From positions 62,001 through 126,000 of the forward strand of contig NZ_JAIEUL010000001.1 of NCBI RefSeq assembly GCF_019599185.1: a stretch of DNA of 64,000 nt, written 5' to 3'. Positions 57,103 to 64,000 of the stretch are shown piece after piece (within the stretch, counting starts at the first letter, position 1; every line of letters starts with the position of its first letter). The translations under genes were made by a program, and so were the position numbers. The DNA is from Cryobacterium inferilacus. GTDB taxonomy: Bacteria > Actinomycetota > Actinomycetes > Actinomycetales > Microbacteriaceae. Below the pieces are notes generated by a model. That model did not search any database. It was not told where the DNA came from and worked only from the letters and a program-made list of their open reading frames with translations.

Positions 57103-58011
57103 CTATCCTTCCACAGCGCGATCGGTTACAGCGCCGTCGGTTACAGCGCCGTCGGGTACAGCGCCGTCGGGCAGGGCAGCCCGCATCGCCTGCAGCACGG
57201 CCTCTTCATCGGGCAGCGGCAGGAACGGGTCGTTTCCGACGAAGATCCGGATCTGGATCAGAGCCTGGTGCAGCAGCATGGTGCGCCCGGAGCTGGCTCG
57301 ACCGCCTGCGGCCGTCCAGGAACCGGCCAGGGCCGTGGGCCACGGGGAATATCCCACATCGAACAGTGGTGCGGCGGCCCGCACGGACGCGGGGAACTCG
57401 ACCGGCAGGGCAGCGTCGCCCGGCATGGTGCTGATCACCAGATCGCTGACGCGGTCGGTGTCCGCGATGGTCGACAGGCCACGCACCGTGGCCACGAGAC
57501 CCAGCTGTCGGGCCAGGGCAGTAAGCGGCTCGGCGCGTTCGGGGGTGCGGGCGATGATCTCGACGCTTTCGGCGCCCAGCTCAGCGGCCGCGGCGACGGC
57601 GGATGCGGCGGTGGCGCCCGCTCCCAGCACGGTCACGTGCGTGGCCTGGTCGATGCCGACTTCGGCGAGAGCCCGAACCAGGCCGGGCACATCCGTGTTG
57701 TAGCCGGTCACGGTGCGGGAGCCGTCGGGGAGTGCGGTGAATCGCACGGTGTTGACGGACCCGGTGAGCACCGCGATGCGGTCCACGTCGTCCAGCCGCG
57801 GCTGCACCTCGTGCTTGAGTGGCATGGTCAATGACAGGCCCAACCACTCCGGGGTGAGGCCGTCGAGGAAGGTGTTCAGTTCGCCCTCGGCCACCTCGAC
57901 AGCGGTGTACTCCCAGTCCAGGCCCATGGCGCTGTACGCGGCGGCGTGCAGCGCCGGCGACAGGGAGTGCGCGATCGGCGAGCCGAGCACGGCCAGACGG
58001 TGCTCAACCAT
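57103..58011 (-). CDS. aroE: Shikimate dehydrogenase
   Basis: AroE reduces 3-dehydroshikimate to shikimate with NADPH. The 302-residue protein shows the substrate site [19 protein letters not shown], the catalytic lysine in [11 protein letters not shown], and the nucleotide-binding [15 protein letters not shown]. The last 22 residues are a repeated pentapeptide ([20 protein letters not shown]) coded by a 15-bp tandem repeat, which is not part of the family fold. ATG at 58009-58011 overlaps mltG by 8 bases. Confidence 0.95.
   Translation of the reverse strand: MVEHRLAVLGSPIAHSLSPALHAAAYSAMGLDWEYTAVEVAEGELNTFLDGLTPEWLGLSLTMPLKHEVQPRLDDVDRIAVLTGSVNTVRFTALPDGSRTVTGYNTDVPGLVRALAEVGIDQATHVTVLGAGATAASAVAAAAELGAESVEIIARTPERAEPLTALARQLGLVATVRGLSTIADTDRVSDLVISTMPGDAALPVEFPASVRAAAPLFDVGYSPWPTALAGSWTAAGGRASSGRTMLLHQALIQIRIFVGNDPFLPLPDEEAVLQAMRAALPDGAVPDGAVTDGAVTDRAVEG
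57113..57172. repeat. 15-bp tandem repeat, four copies, in the 3' end of aroE
   Basis: Four adjoining 15-bp units of the form ACAGCGCCGTCGGTT (57113-57127, 57128-57142, 57143-57157, 57158-57172) differing at one to three positions. On the minus strand each codes for five residues of the P/T-D-G/R-A-V type. Copy number probably varies between strains. Confidence 0.9.
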
Positions 58012-59461
58012 ATTCGGGGTGCTCGCTCATCCAGTCGAGCCACTTGGCCACACCGGCGTCGTGTTCATCCACCGTGGTGGAGAAGATGGTCTCCCCGGTG
58101 TCGAGGTTCCAGGTCACGAAGAACAGCCAACTGCCCTCGGCGGGGTTCAGGGCGGCGTCGATGGCCAGGTCACCGGGGTTGCTGATCGGTCCGACCGGCA
58201 GCCCGGGGTGCACGTAGGTGTTGTAGGCGTTGTTGGCGTCGCCTCGTTCGGCGTCGGTCGTGGTCACCAGGTGTACATTGCCCGTGCCGTAGGCGACGGT
58301 GGCGTCGGACTGCAGGAGTCCGCTGTCCCACTGGGCAGGGTCGAGACGGTTGTAGAACACCCGGGCAACCTTGTAGTAGTCGTCCCGCAGTCCGGCTTCG
58401 CGCTGGATCAGCGACGCCATGACAATGGTGGTCCACCGGTCCGCGGGTGCGACGCCGGCCTCGTCGAGAGCCTGGAACTGACGGTCGACGAGGGTCTTGA
58501 TCGCCTCTTGCGCCGTGGTGCCGGGCTGGAACGTGTACGTCGCCGGGAACAGGAAGCCCTCGAGGGTGGTGGCCTCGGCCGGAAGTCCGTATGCGGACGG
58601 GTCGGCGGCGGCGGCCTGCAGGTCGGCGAGCGGAATGTCGGTGCCCTCAGACACCGAGGCCAGAACGTCCACCGCTGCGGTGCCCTCTGGGATCACCACG
58701 GTGAGCTCCTGCCGGGCCTCTGGGTCCTGCAGAGCTTCGAGAGCGGCCTGTGCGCTCATCTGGGAGGCCAGTTGGTACGCCCCTGGCTGGAAGACGGGAT
58801 CGGCGGCCTGTGCGAGCAGCAGGTCGTAGAACGCGTCGTAGCTCTTCACCACGTCCTGCTCGAGCAGGGTGTCGGCGATGTCAGAGCCGGTGTCACCGTC
58901 ATGGATCATGACCAGCACTTCGCCGCTGCCGGCGCCCTCGTAGTCCTCGGGACCCTGGGTGGAACTGATCAGCTGCGTGATCGGCCCCTGCAGGGCGAAG
59001 GCAGCCCCTGCCATGAGTCCGAGAAGGACCAGGACGACGATCAGGCAGCCCCAACCGCCCCTGCGCGACTTCTTCGCCGCCGGCAACCGGTCGGCCAGCT
59101 GGTTGGAGACCTGCGTGCGCCGGTCCGTCCGCGAGTGCGGCGGGGTGTCGGTGGGCACGCGATCCGCGGGCGCAGCGGTCTGGCTGGCGGGTACGGATGT
59201 GGCGGCGGTCACGGGATCCATCCCGAAGCCGAGCCCGGCGAACGGATTGTCCCGCACGGGCTCCGGTGCAACACCGGCCGGCTGCGCACCGTCCGGCTGA
59301 GCGCCGCCGGGTGTTGCCGTGCCCGAGGGGTTCTGCCTGGCAGCCTCGGCGGCCTCGGCGGCCCTGGCGGACTCGCGCATGGATCGTCGAGAGGGCATCG
59401 ATGGTTCGCCCATGCTGCCCGACGGCGTTGCGTCGGGAGATTCCGGCGGACTTTTCGCCAC
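58004..59461 (-). CDS. mltG: Endolytic murein transglycosylase MltG
   Basis: MltG cuts nascent peptidoglycan glycan strands at the membrane. The 485-residue protein has a 135-residue Ala/Pro-rich cytoplasmic N-terminus, one transmembrane helix (about 138-157) and an extracytoplasmic LysM-like plus YceG domain. The catalytic glutamate lies in IVMASLIQREAG, followed by RVFYNRL and GLPVGPISNPG. The start is GTG at 59459-59461, 2 bases after the ruvX stop. The long disordered N-terminus is an actinobacterial trait. Confidence 0.95.
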   Translation of the reverse strand: MAKSPPESPDATPSGSMGEPSMPSRRSMRESARAAEAAEAARQNPSGTATPGGAQPDGAQPAGVAPEPVRDNPFAGLGFGMDPVTAATSVPASQTAAPADRVPTDTPPHSRTDRRTQVSNQLADRLPAAKKSRRGGWGCLIVVLVLLGLMAGAAFALQGPITQLISSTQGPEDYEGAGSGEVLVMIHDGDTGSDIADTLLEQDVVKSYDAFYDLLLAQAADPVFQPGAYQLASQMSAQAALEALQDPEARQELTVVIPEGTAAVDVLASVSEGTDIPLADLQAAAADPSAYGLPAEATTLEGFLFPATYTFQPGTTAQEAIKTLVDRQFQALDEAGVAPADRWTTIVMASLIQREAGLRDDYYKVARVFYNRLDPAQWDSGLLQSDATVAYGTGNVHLVTTTDAERGDANNAYNTYVHPGLPVGPISNPGDLAIDAALNPAEGSWLFFVTWNLDTGETIFSTTVDEHDAGVAKWLDWMSEHPEYG

Positions 59462-59463
59462 GG

Positions 59464-59985
59464 TTACGGCCTTCCGGTTCGTTCTACGGGCGCCCCAGCC
59501 GGCTGGCCGGATGCTCGTTCGGTGTCGAGTGCGTGCTGCAAGATAATAGTCGCGGCCACCTGATCGACCACTGGACGCTGGGTGCGGGTGCTCCGCCCAA
59601 CGGTGCGCAGGGCCGCCTGGGCGGACACTGTGGAGAGTCGCTCGTCGACGAGGCGCACCGGCACAGGCACGACCGCCGCCAATGCCTCGGCGAACCGCAG
59701 GGCGTCCTCGGTGGAGGCGGTCTGACGGCCGGACAGCGCCAGCGGCAATCCCACGATCACCTCGACGGCGTCGAGCTCGGCGATGATGCCAGAGATCCGA
59801 GACAGGTCGGCGGGGAGCACGGCTTCTGTGCGCACCGCGGTGGTGCCGGTGGAGCCCTTCTGACGCGGCGGGGCGCCCCGCTGCACGGTCTCGACGGGGG
59901 TGGCGAGCATGCCGTGGAAGTCGCTGCGGGCAACCCCGATGCGCACGGTTCCGACATCGATCCCCACCCGCACGCCAGTCCGCAT
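59464..59985 (-). CDS. ruvX: Holliday junction resolvase-like RuvX (YqgF)
   Basis: A 173-residue RNase H-fold protein of the YqgF family, linked to Holliday junction resolution and, in E. coli, 16S rRNA maturation. It shows RVGIDVGTVRIGVARSD with the first catalytic Asp, VIVGLPLALSG, and RLVDERLSTVSA. The 3' catalytic region DQVAATIILQHALD is present. ATG 59983-59985 lies 3 bases after alaS; the alaS-ruvX-mltG-aroE order is conserved in actinobacteria. Confidence 0.94.
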   Translation of the reverse strand: MRTGVRVGIDVGTVRIGVARSDFHGMLATPVETVQRGAPPRQKGSTGTTAVRTEAVLPADLSRISGIIAELDAVEVIVGLPLALSGRQTASTEDALRFAEALAAVVPVPVRLVDERLSTVSAQAALRTVGRSTRTQRPVVDQVAATIILQHALDTERASGQPAGAPVERTGRP

Positions 59986-59988
59986 GGG

Positions 59989-62643
59989 TTAGCGGGCCAC
60001 GAGGGTGCGCAGGGTGCTGAGCGCTTCGGGAATCAGTTCGACCTTGGTGCCGCCGCCCTGCGCGAGATCGTCCTTGCCGCCGCCGCCGCCGCCGAGGATC
60101 CCGGCGAGCTGCTTGGCCAAGGCACCGGCCTTCTGGCCGGAGTCGCGGGCCGCGGCATTGGTCGCCACGATCACGACGGGCTTGTCGCCCACGATGGCGG
60201 CCAGCGCCACCACGCTCGGGTCGGAGCCGAGGCGTTCACGGGTGCCGGTCACGAGCATCCGCACCTCATCGGCCGAGTTCAGCGTGCCGAGGTCTTCGGC
60301 GACAACGGTGAGGTCGCCGACGCGGCCGGCCTGCGCCACGAGGGTGGGAACCCGGTCGCTCAGGGCGCGGGCCTCGAACGATGCGATCTTCTTCTCCGCG
60401 GCCTTGAGGCTCTGCATCAGGTCCATGATCTTGGCCGGCAGCTGCTCACGCGGCGTCTTGAGGTTGCTGGTGAGCTGCGAGACGATGGCCCGCTCGGCGG
60501 CGAGGTCGCGGAACGCCTCGAGTCCGACGAGGGACTCGACCCGGCGGTTGGTCGAGCCGACCGACGCTTCGCTGACGAGGTTGATCATGCCGATTTCGGC
60601 GCTGGAGGACACGTGAGTGCCCGCGCAGAGTTCACGCGACCAGGGTCCGCCGATGTCGACGACGCGCACGGTCTCACCGTACTTCTCGCCGAACAGAGCC
60701 ATCGCGCCGAGCGCCTTGGCTTCGGCGAGCGGCAGCTCACGGGTGCTGACCTCGAGGTTGTCGCGGATGGCGTTGTTGGAGATCTCTTCGATCTCGCTGC
60801 GCGTCGCTGGCGACAACGCCTGGTTCCAGGAGAAGTCCAGACGGAAGAATCCGGCCTTGTTGTACGAGCCGGACTGGTGCGCGTTCGGGCCGAGGACCTG
60901 GCGGAGCGCCGCGTGCAGGATGTGCGTGCCGGAGTGCGCCTGACGGGCGCCGCGGCGCCAATTCGGGTCGACGACGCTCGTGGCGGAGTCCCCCACGCCC
61001 ACCTCACCGCTGGAGACCTGAACCTTGTGGCTGATCAGCCCCTTGACGGGCCTCTGCACGTCGAGAACCTCGAGCTCGTAGCCGGGGCCAACGATGAGGC
61101 CCGCGTCGGCCTCCTGGCCGCCGGACTCGGCGTACAGCGCGGTCTCGGCGAGGATGACCTCGGCGATGTCGCCGGCGACGGCACGGTTCACCGAGGCGCC
61201 GCCGACGATCAGGCCCAGGATGCTGGACTCGGTCTGCAGCATGTCGTAACCGGTGAAGACGGTCTCGCCGTACGCGCGGAAGGCGCTGTACACGGAGAGG
61301 TCGGCCAGGTGGGTCTTCTTGGCCTTGGCGTCGGCCTTGGCCATAGCGCGCTGCTTCGCCATGAGGGTGTCGAACGCCTCACGGTTGACGCTGAGGCCGG
61401 CTTCCTCGGCCATTTCGAGGGTGATCTCGATGGGGAAACCGTAAGTGTCGTGCAGGAGGAACGCGGTGTCACCCGGCAGTTCGCTCTTCTGGGCCGTCTT
61501 GGTCTTCGCGACGGCGAGGTCCAGCACGCTGGAGCCGCTGGCGAGGGTGCGCAGGAAGGTCTCTTCCTCGGCGTACGCGGCCTGGCTGATCCGGTCGAAG
61601 TCGGTGGCGACCTCGGGGTAGGCCGCGCTCATGGCGTCGCGGGAGGCCGGGAACAGTTCGGTGAACGAGGCGGCGTCGACGCCGAGCAGGCGCATGGCTC
61701 GCACACTGCGGCGCATCAGCCGGCGCAGGATGTAACCGCGCCCCTCATTGGACGGCATGACGCCGTCGCTCATCAGCATCAGGGAGGAGCGCACGTGGTC
61801 GGCGACGATGCGCATCCGCACGTCGTCGTCGTGGTCGGCGCCGTAGCGGCGGCCGGAGAGCGCCGCGGCGCGGTCGAGGACCGGGCGCACCTGGTCGATC
61901 TCGTACATGTTCTCAACGCCCTGCTTGAGGAACGCGACGCGCTCAAGCCCCATGCCGGTGTCGATGTTCTTCTTGGGCAGGTCGCCGAGGATCTGGAAGT
62001 CGTTCTTGCCGGTTCCCTCGCCGCGCAGGTACTGCATGAAGACCAGGTTCCAGATTTCCACGTACCGGTCGTCGTCGGTGGCAGGTCCCCCGTCGATGCC
62101 GTAGGCGGGGCCACGGTCGAAGAAGATCTCGCTGCAGGGACCGGCCGGTCCCGGCTGGCCGGTGGACCAGTAGTTGGTGTCCATGCCGAGACGCTGGATA
62201 CGGTGCTCAGGCAGGCCAAGCGCGCGCCAGTAGCCGAAGGCTTCGTCGTCGTTCTCGTACACGGTGACCCAGAGGTCTTTCTCGGCGAAGCCGTAGCCGC
62301 CGTCGGCCTCACTGTTGGTGAGCAGCTCCCAGGCGTAACTGATGGCCTGCTCCTTGAAGTAGTCGCCGAAGGAGAAGTTGCCGTTCATCTGGAAGAACGT
62401 GCCGTGGCGCGGGGTCTTGCCCACCTCTTCGATGTCGTTGGTGCGAATGCACTTCTGCACGCTCGTGGCGCGAGGGTACGGCGCAGGCACCAGACCGGTG
62501 AGGTAGGGCACGAACGGCACCATGCCGGCCACCGTGAAGAGGAGGGAGGGGTCGTCGCTCACGAGCGACGCCGACGGGACAACGGTGTGTCCGCGGTCGG
62601 CGAAGAAGTCGAGCCAGCGCCCGCGGATGTCGGCAGTCTGCAT
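59989..62643 (-). CDS. alaS: Alanyl-tRNA synthetase
   Basis: Charges tRNA-Ala and edits mischarged Ser and Gly. The 884-residue protein has the class II catalytic core (FFQMNGNFSFGDYFKE, and GLERVAFLKQG), the tRNA-recognition domain, the editing domain with zinc residues in HSGTHILHAALRQVLG and CAGTHVSSS, and the C-terminal C-Ala domain with a GGGGGGKDDLAQGGG oligoglycine motif. ATG at 62641-62643. A 92-base gap separates it from the small membrane gene upstream. Confidence 0.97.
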   Translation of the reverse strand: MQTADIRGRWLDFFADRGHTVVPSASLVSDDPSLLFTVAGMVPFVPYLTGLVPAPYPRATSVQKCIRTNDIEEVGKTPRHGTFFQMNGNFSFGDYFKEQAISYAWELLTNSEADGGYGFAEKDLWVTVYENDDEAFGYWRALGLPEHRIQRLGMDTNYWSTGQPGPAGPCSEIFFDRGPAYGIDGGPATDDDRYVEIWNLVFMQYLRGEGTGKNDFQILGDLPKKNIDTGMGLERVAFLKQGVENMYEIDQVRPVLDRAAALSGRRYGADHDDDVRMRIVADHVRSSLMLMSDGVMPSNEGRGYILRRLMRRSVRAMRLLGVDAASFTELFPASRDAMSAAYPEVATDFDRISQAAYAEEETFLRTLASGSSVLDLAVAKTKTAQKSELPGDTAFLLHDTYGFPIEITLEMAEEAGLSVNREAFDTLMAKQRAMAKADAKAKKTHLADLSVYSAFRAYGETVFTGYDMLQTESSILGLIVGGASVNRAVAGDIAEVILAETALYAESGGQEADAGLIVGPGYELEVLDVQRPVKGLISHKVQVSSGEVGVGDSATSVVDPNWRRGARQAHSGTHILHAALRQVLGPNAHQSGSYNKAGFFRLDFSWNQALSPATRSEIEEISNNAIRDNLEVSTRELPLAEAKALGAMALFGEKYGETVRVVDIGGPWSRELCAGTHVSSSAEIGMINLVSEASVGSTNRRVESLVGLEAFRDLAAERAIVSQLTSNLKTPREQLPAKIMDLMQSLKAAEKKIASFEARALSDRVPTLVAQAGRVGDLTVVAEDLGTLNSADEVRMLVTGTRERLGSDPSVVALAAIVGDKPVVIVATNAAARDSGQKAGALAKQLAGILGGGGGGKDDLAQGGGTKVELIPEALSTLRTLVAR

Positions 62644-62735
62644 GGGGTCCGTACTGTGCTGGGTTCGGTGAGACCGAACCGGGGAAATCGGTGGGGGTGA
62701 ATCGTGGGAGCGAATCTCAGGGACGCTCCGGGAGA

Positions 62736-62957
62736 TCAGGGCTTGGAGAGCTCTTCGATGGTGTCTTCGGCCTCGCCGAGGGCGGCGTGCAATTCGGCCT
62801 CGCGCTTGCGGTAGCCCTCGGAGATGGCCTCACCGAACTCGCGGGTCTTGGCATCCAGGTCGGTGAAGAAACGCTTGCCCTGCTGGGTCTTGTTGACCTC
62901 GTGAGCGACGACGAATCCGAGCCCAACGCCGACGACCAACCAGATGAAGTTCTTCAT
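62736..62957 (-). CDS. Small membrane-anchored helical protein
   Basis: A 73-residue protein with one N-terminal hydrophobic helix (about residues 3-18) and a long charged helix, likely coiled coil (about 25-73, RKREAELHAALGEAEDTIEE). No family name is clear. It lies between a DUF948 gene and alaS on the same strand, an arrangement seen in other actinobacteria. ATG 62955-62957 is preceded by a GGGAGAG ribosome binding site. Confidence 0.75.
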   Translation of the reverse strand: MKNFIWLVVGVGLGFVVAHEVNKTQQGKRFFTDLDAKTREFGEAISEGYRKREAELHAALGEAEDTIEELSKP

Positions 62958-63069
62958 GGAATGCTCTCCCTGTTGTGTGTGGGTGGTGTGTGGAACGGGT
63001 GACTGTCTGCCGGCGAGCTGCAGTGTGGGCAGCTGACGGGCCGGGCAATCAGGTTTCCAGCGTAGTGGA

Positions 63070-63435
63070 CTACTTCCGGCCGCGCCGGGGGTTGGAGACC
63101 CGGAGCGCGGCGCGCACCGCTGCGGAGAACCCCGCGAGCTTGATCAGCGGCCCGCCGACAGTGGCGGCGAAGAGCGCGATCAGAGCGGAGACGTTCCCGG
63201 TGACCTCGGCCACGTTGGTGGTGATCGTGTCGATGGTGGCCAGCTGGTGGTTCGTCTGGGCCACGGTGCTCGTCGTCTCTTCGAGCAGCGGCGTCACGTT
63301 CTGGCTGAGGTCGCGGATGGCCGACGTGGTTTCGTCGAAAACCCGGCCCAGCTTGATCAGCGGGATGGCGAGGAACGCCACCAGAACCGCGAACACGCCA
63401 GCGGCGATGAGGCCGGCAATATCTCCACCAGTCAT
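63070..63435 (-). CDS. DUF948 domain membrane protein
   Basis: A 121-residue protein: one N-terminal transmembrane helix (about 5-27), a heptad-like helical segment (30-85, TTSAIRDLSQNVTPLLEETT) and a second hydrophobic stretch (82-105) before a basic tail. This is the DUF948 layout; members are membrane-tethered coiled-coil proteins of unknown function. It is the first gene after the rpsD terminator, so it probably opens the alaS-aro transcription unit. Confidence 0.82.
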   Translation of the reverse strand: MTGGDIAGLIAAGVFAVLVAFLAIPLIKLGRVFDETTSAIRDLSQNVTPLLEETTSTVAQTNHQLATIDTITTNVAEVTGNVSALIALFAATVGGPLIKLAGFSAAVRAALRVSNPRRGRK

Positions 63436-63485
63436 AGGACACCATCCATTTCAGGTCGACCGAATCTCGACATCGAAAACGCAAA

Positions 63486-63513
63486 AGGGCGGATCACCTA
63501 GGTGATCCGCCCT
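63486..63513 (-). terminator. Intrinsic terminator of rpsD
   Basis: A perfect 13-bp inverted repeat (63486-63498 with 63501-63513) around TA. On the minus strand it is followed by TTTTGCGTTTT, a good U tract. It isolates rpsD from the DUF948 gene. Confidence 0.92.
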
Positions 63514-63557
63514 CCAGCGTAGTTCAGTTCCCGTGCGGCTGGCCGCGCAGGAGGTGA

Positions 63558-64000
63558 CTAGCGTGCTGCGTAGTACTCGACGACGAGCTGAACTTCACAG
63601 GTCACGGGGATCTCGATGCGCTTCGGGGCGCGCACGAGGCGGGCCTGCAGCTTGTCGAGCTCAACCTCGAGGTACGGCGGGAGCTTGGGCAGCAGGTCGA
63701 CGTGACCGCCGGCCGCGGCAACCTGGAAGGGCTCGGTGCCCTCGCTCTTGGCCTTGACGTGGATGAGCTGACCCGGCTTCACGCGGAAGGAGGGACGGTC
63801 GACCAGCTGGCCGTCGACGAGGATGTGACGGTGCACAACCATCTGACGGGCCTGGGCGGTGGTGCGGGCGATGGCCGAACGCACCAGAAGGGCGTCGAGG
63901 CGGGTCTCGAGGATCTCAACCAGGTTTTCACCGGTCAGGCCCTGGCGACGGCGCGCTTCTTCGAAGGCGATCTTGAGCTGGGCTTCGCGGATGCCGTACT
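63558..64000 (-). CDS. rpsD: 30S ribosomal protein S4 (3' part only)
   Basis: S4 nucleates 30S assembly by binding 16S rRNA. The last 147 codons are in the window; the start lies beyond the right edge. Visible are YGIREAQLKIAFEEARRRQG, the S4 RNA-binding domain around ARQMVVHRHILVDGQLVDRP and the C-terminal EIPVTCEVQLVVEYYAAR. The gene stands alone here and ends at a strong terminator, as expected for the unlinked rpsD of many actinobacteria. Confidence 0.96.
   Translation of the reverse strand, partial: YGIREAQLKIAFEEARRRQGLTGENLVEILETRLDALLVRSAIARTTAQARQMVVHRHILVDGQLVDRPSFRVKPGQLIHVKAKSEGTEPFQVAAAGGHVDLLPKLPPYLEVELDKLQARLVRAPKRIEIPVTCEVQLVVEYYAAR

Noticed and set aside
59197-62700. 1167-codon plus-strand open frame
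   Set aside because: It is antisense to ruvX and alaS, both certain genes. Its translation is rich in Gly, Val, Arg and His with no motif; long antisense frames are normal in GC-rich DNA.

Overview
The window is 64 kb of high-GC chromosome from an actinobacterium. The gene content and order (uvrB-coaE-rpsA-polA-pdtaR-pyk-gltDB-lgt-trp-his-rpe-rsmB-fmt-priA-metK-coaBC-rpoZ-gmk-pyr-nusB-efp-aro-alaS-rpsD) follow the conserved actinobacterial core as known from Mycobacterium. The mixed his/trp cluster and an IHF-guanylate kinase fusion suggest Microbacteriaceae (Cryobacterium/Leifsonia-like); that placement is inference. Almost all genes are on the minus strand, so they read from high to low coordinates. 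uvrB (left) and rpsD (right) are cut by the window edges. I see no CRISPR array, insertion sequence, rRNA or phage.

Regions, left to right: (1) 1-8.7 kb: uvrB, coaE, rpsA, a DUF885 metallopeptidase-like protein, polA, a divergent thioesterase and the ANTAR response regulator PdtaR; then one tRNA-Leu(CAA) on the plus strand. (2) 9-16.6 kb: pyruvate kinase and both glutamate synthase subunits. (3) 16.7-25.4 kb: lgt, trpA, trpB, trpC, two small membrane proteins, trpE, hisI, hisF, hisG, hisE, tightly overlapped through much of the trp/his part. (4) 25.5-33.6 kb: rpe, rsmB, fmt, a PriA without helicase motifs, metK, coaBC, rpoZ. (5) 33.7-43.5 kb: the IHF-gmk fusion and the complete UMP cluster pyrF, carB, carA, a membrane protein, pyrC, pyrB, pyrR, with a PyrR-binding hairpin just upstream of the pyrR ribosome binding site. 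(6) 43.6-46.7 kb: an accessory insertion (DUF222-HNH endonuclease, a small ORF with a coding-like remnant, a DsbA-type protein). (7) 46.8-48.4 kb: nusB, efp, aroQ. (8) 48.4-54.1 kb: a second accessory block (lipoprotein, a frameshifted gene, DUF779 protein, aldehyde dehydrogenase, membrane protein, GAF-domain regulator). (9) 54.1-63.5 kb: aroB, aroK, aroC, aroE, mltG, ruvX, alaS, two small envelope proteins; then rpsD.

Functionally the window covers de novo UMP synthesis, much of the shikimate-to-tryptophan route (aroB, aroQ, aroE, aroK, aroC, trpE, trpC, trpB, trpA; aroA, aroG, trpG and trpD are not here), part of histidine synthesis (hisG, hisE, hisI, hisF), ammonia assimilation, and translation and replication factors. 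A recurring regulatory theme is a TANNNT hexamer (five times exactly TAGGCT) placed 6-7 bases before a start codon with no clear Shine-Dalgarno, which predicts leaderless transcripts for uvrB, coaE, the DUF885 gene, polA, pdtaR, rpe, aroQ and probably two accessory genes.
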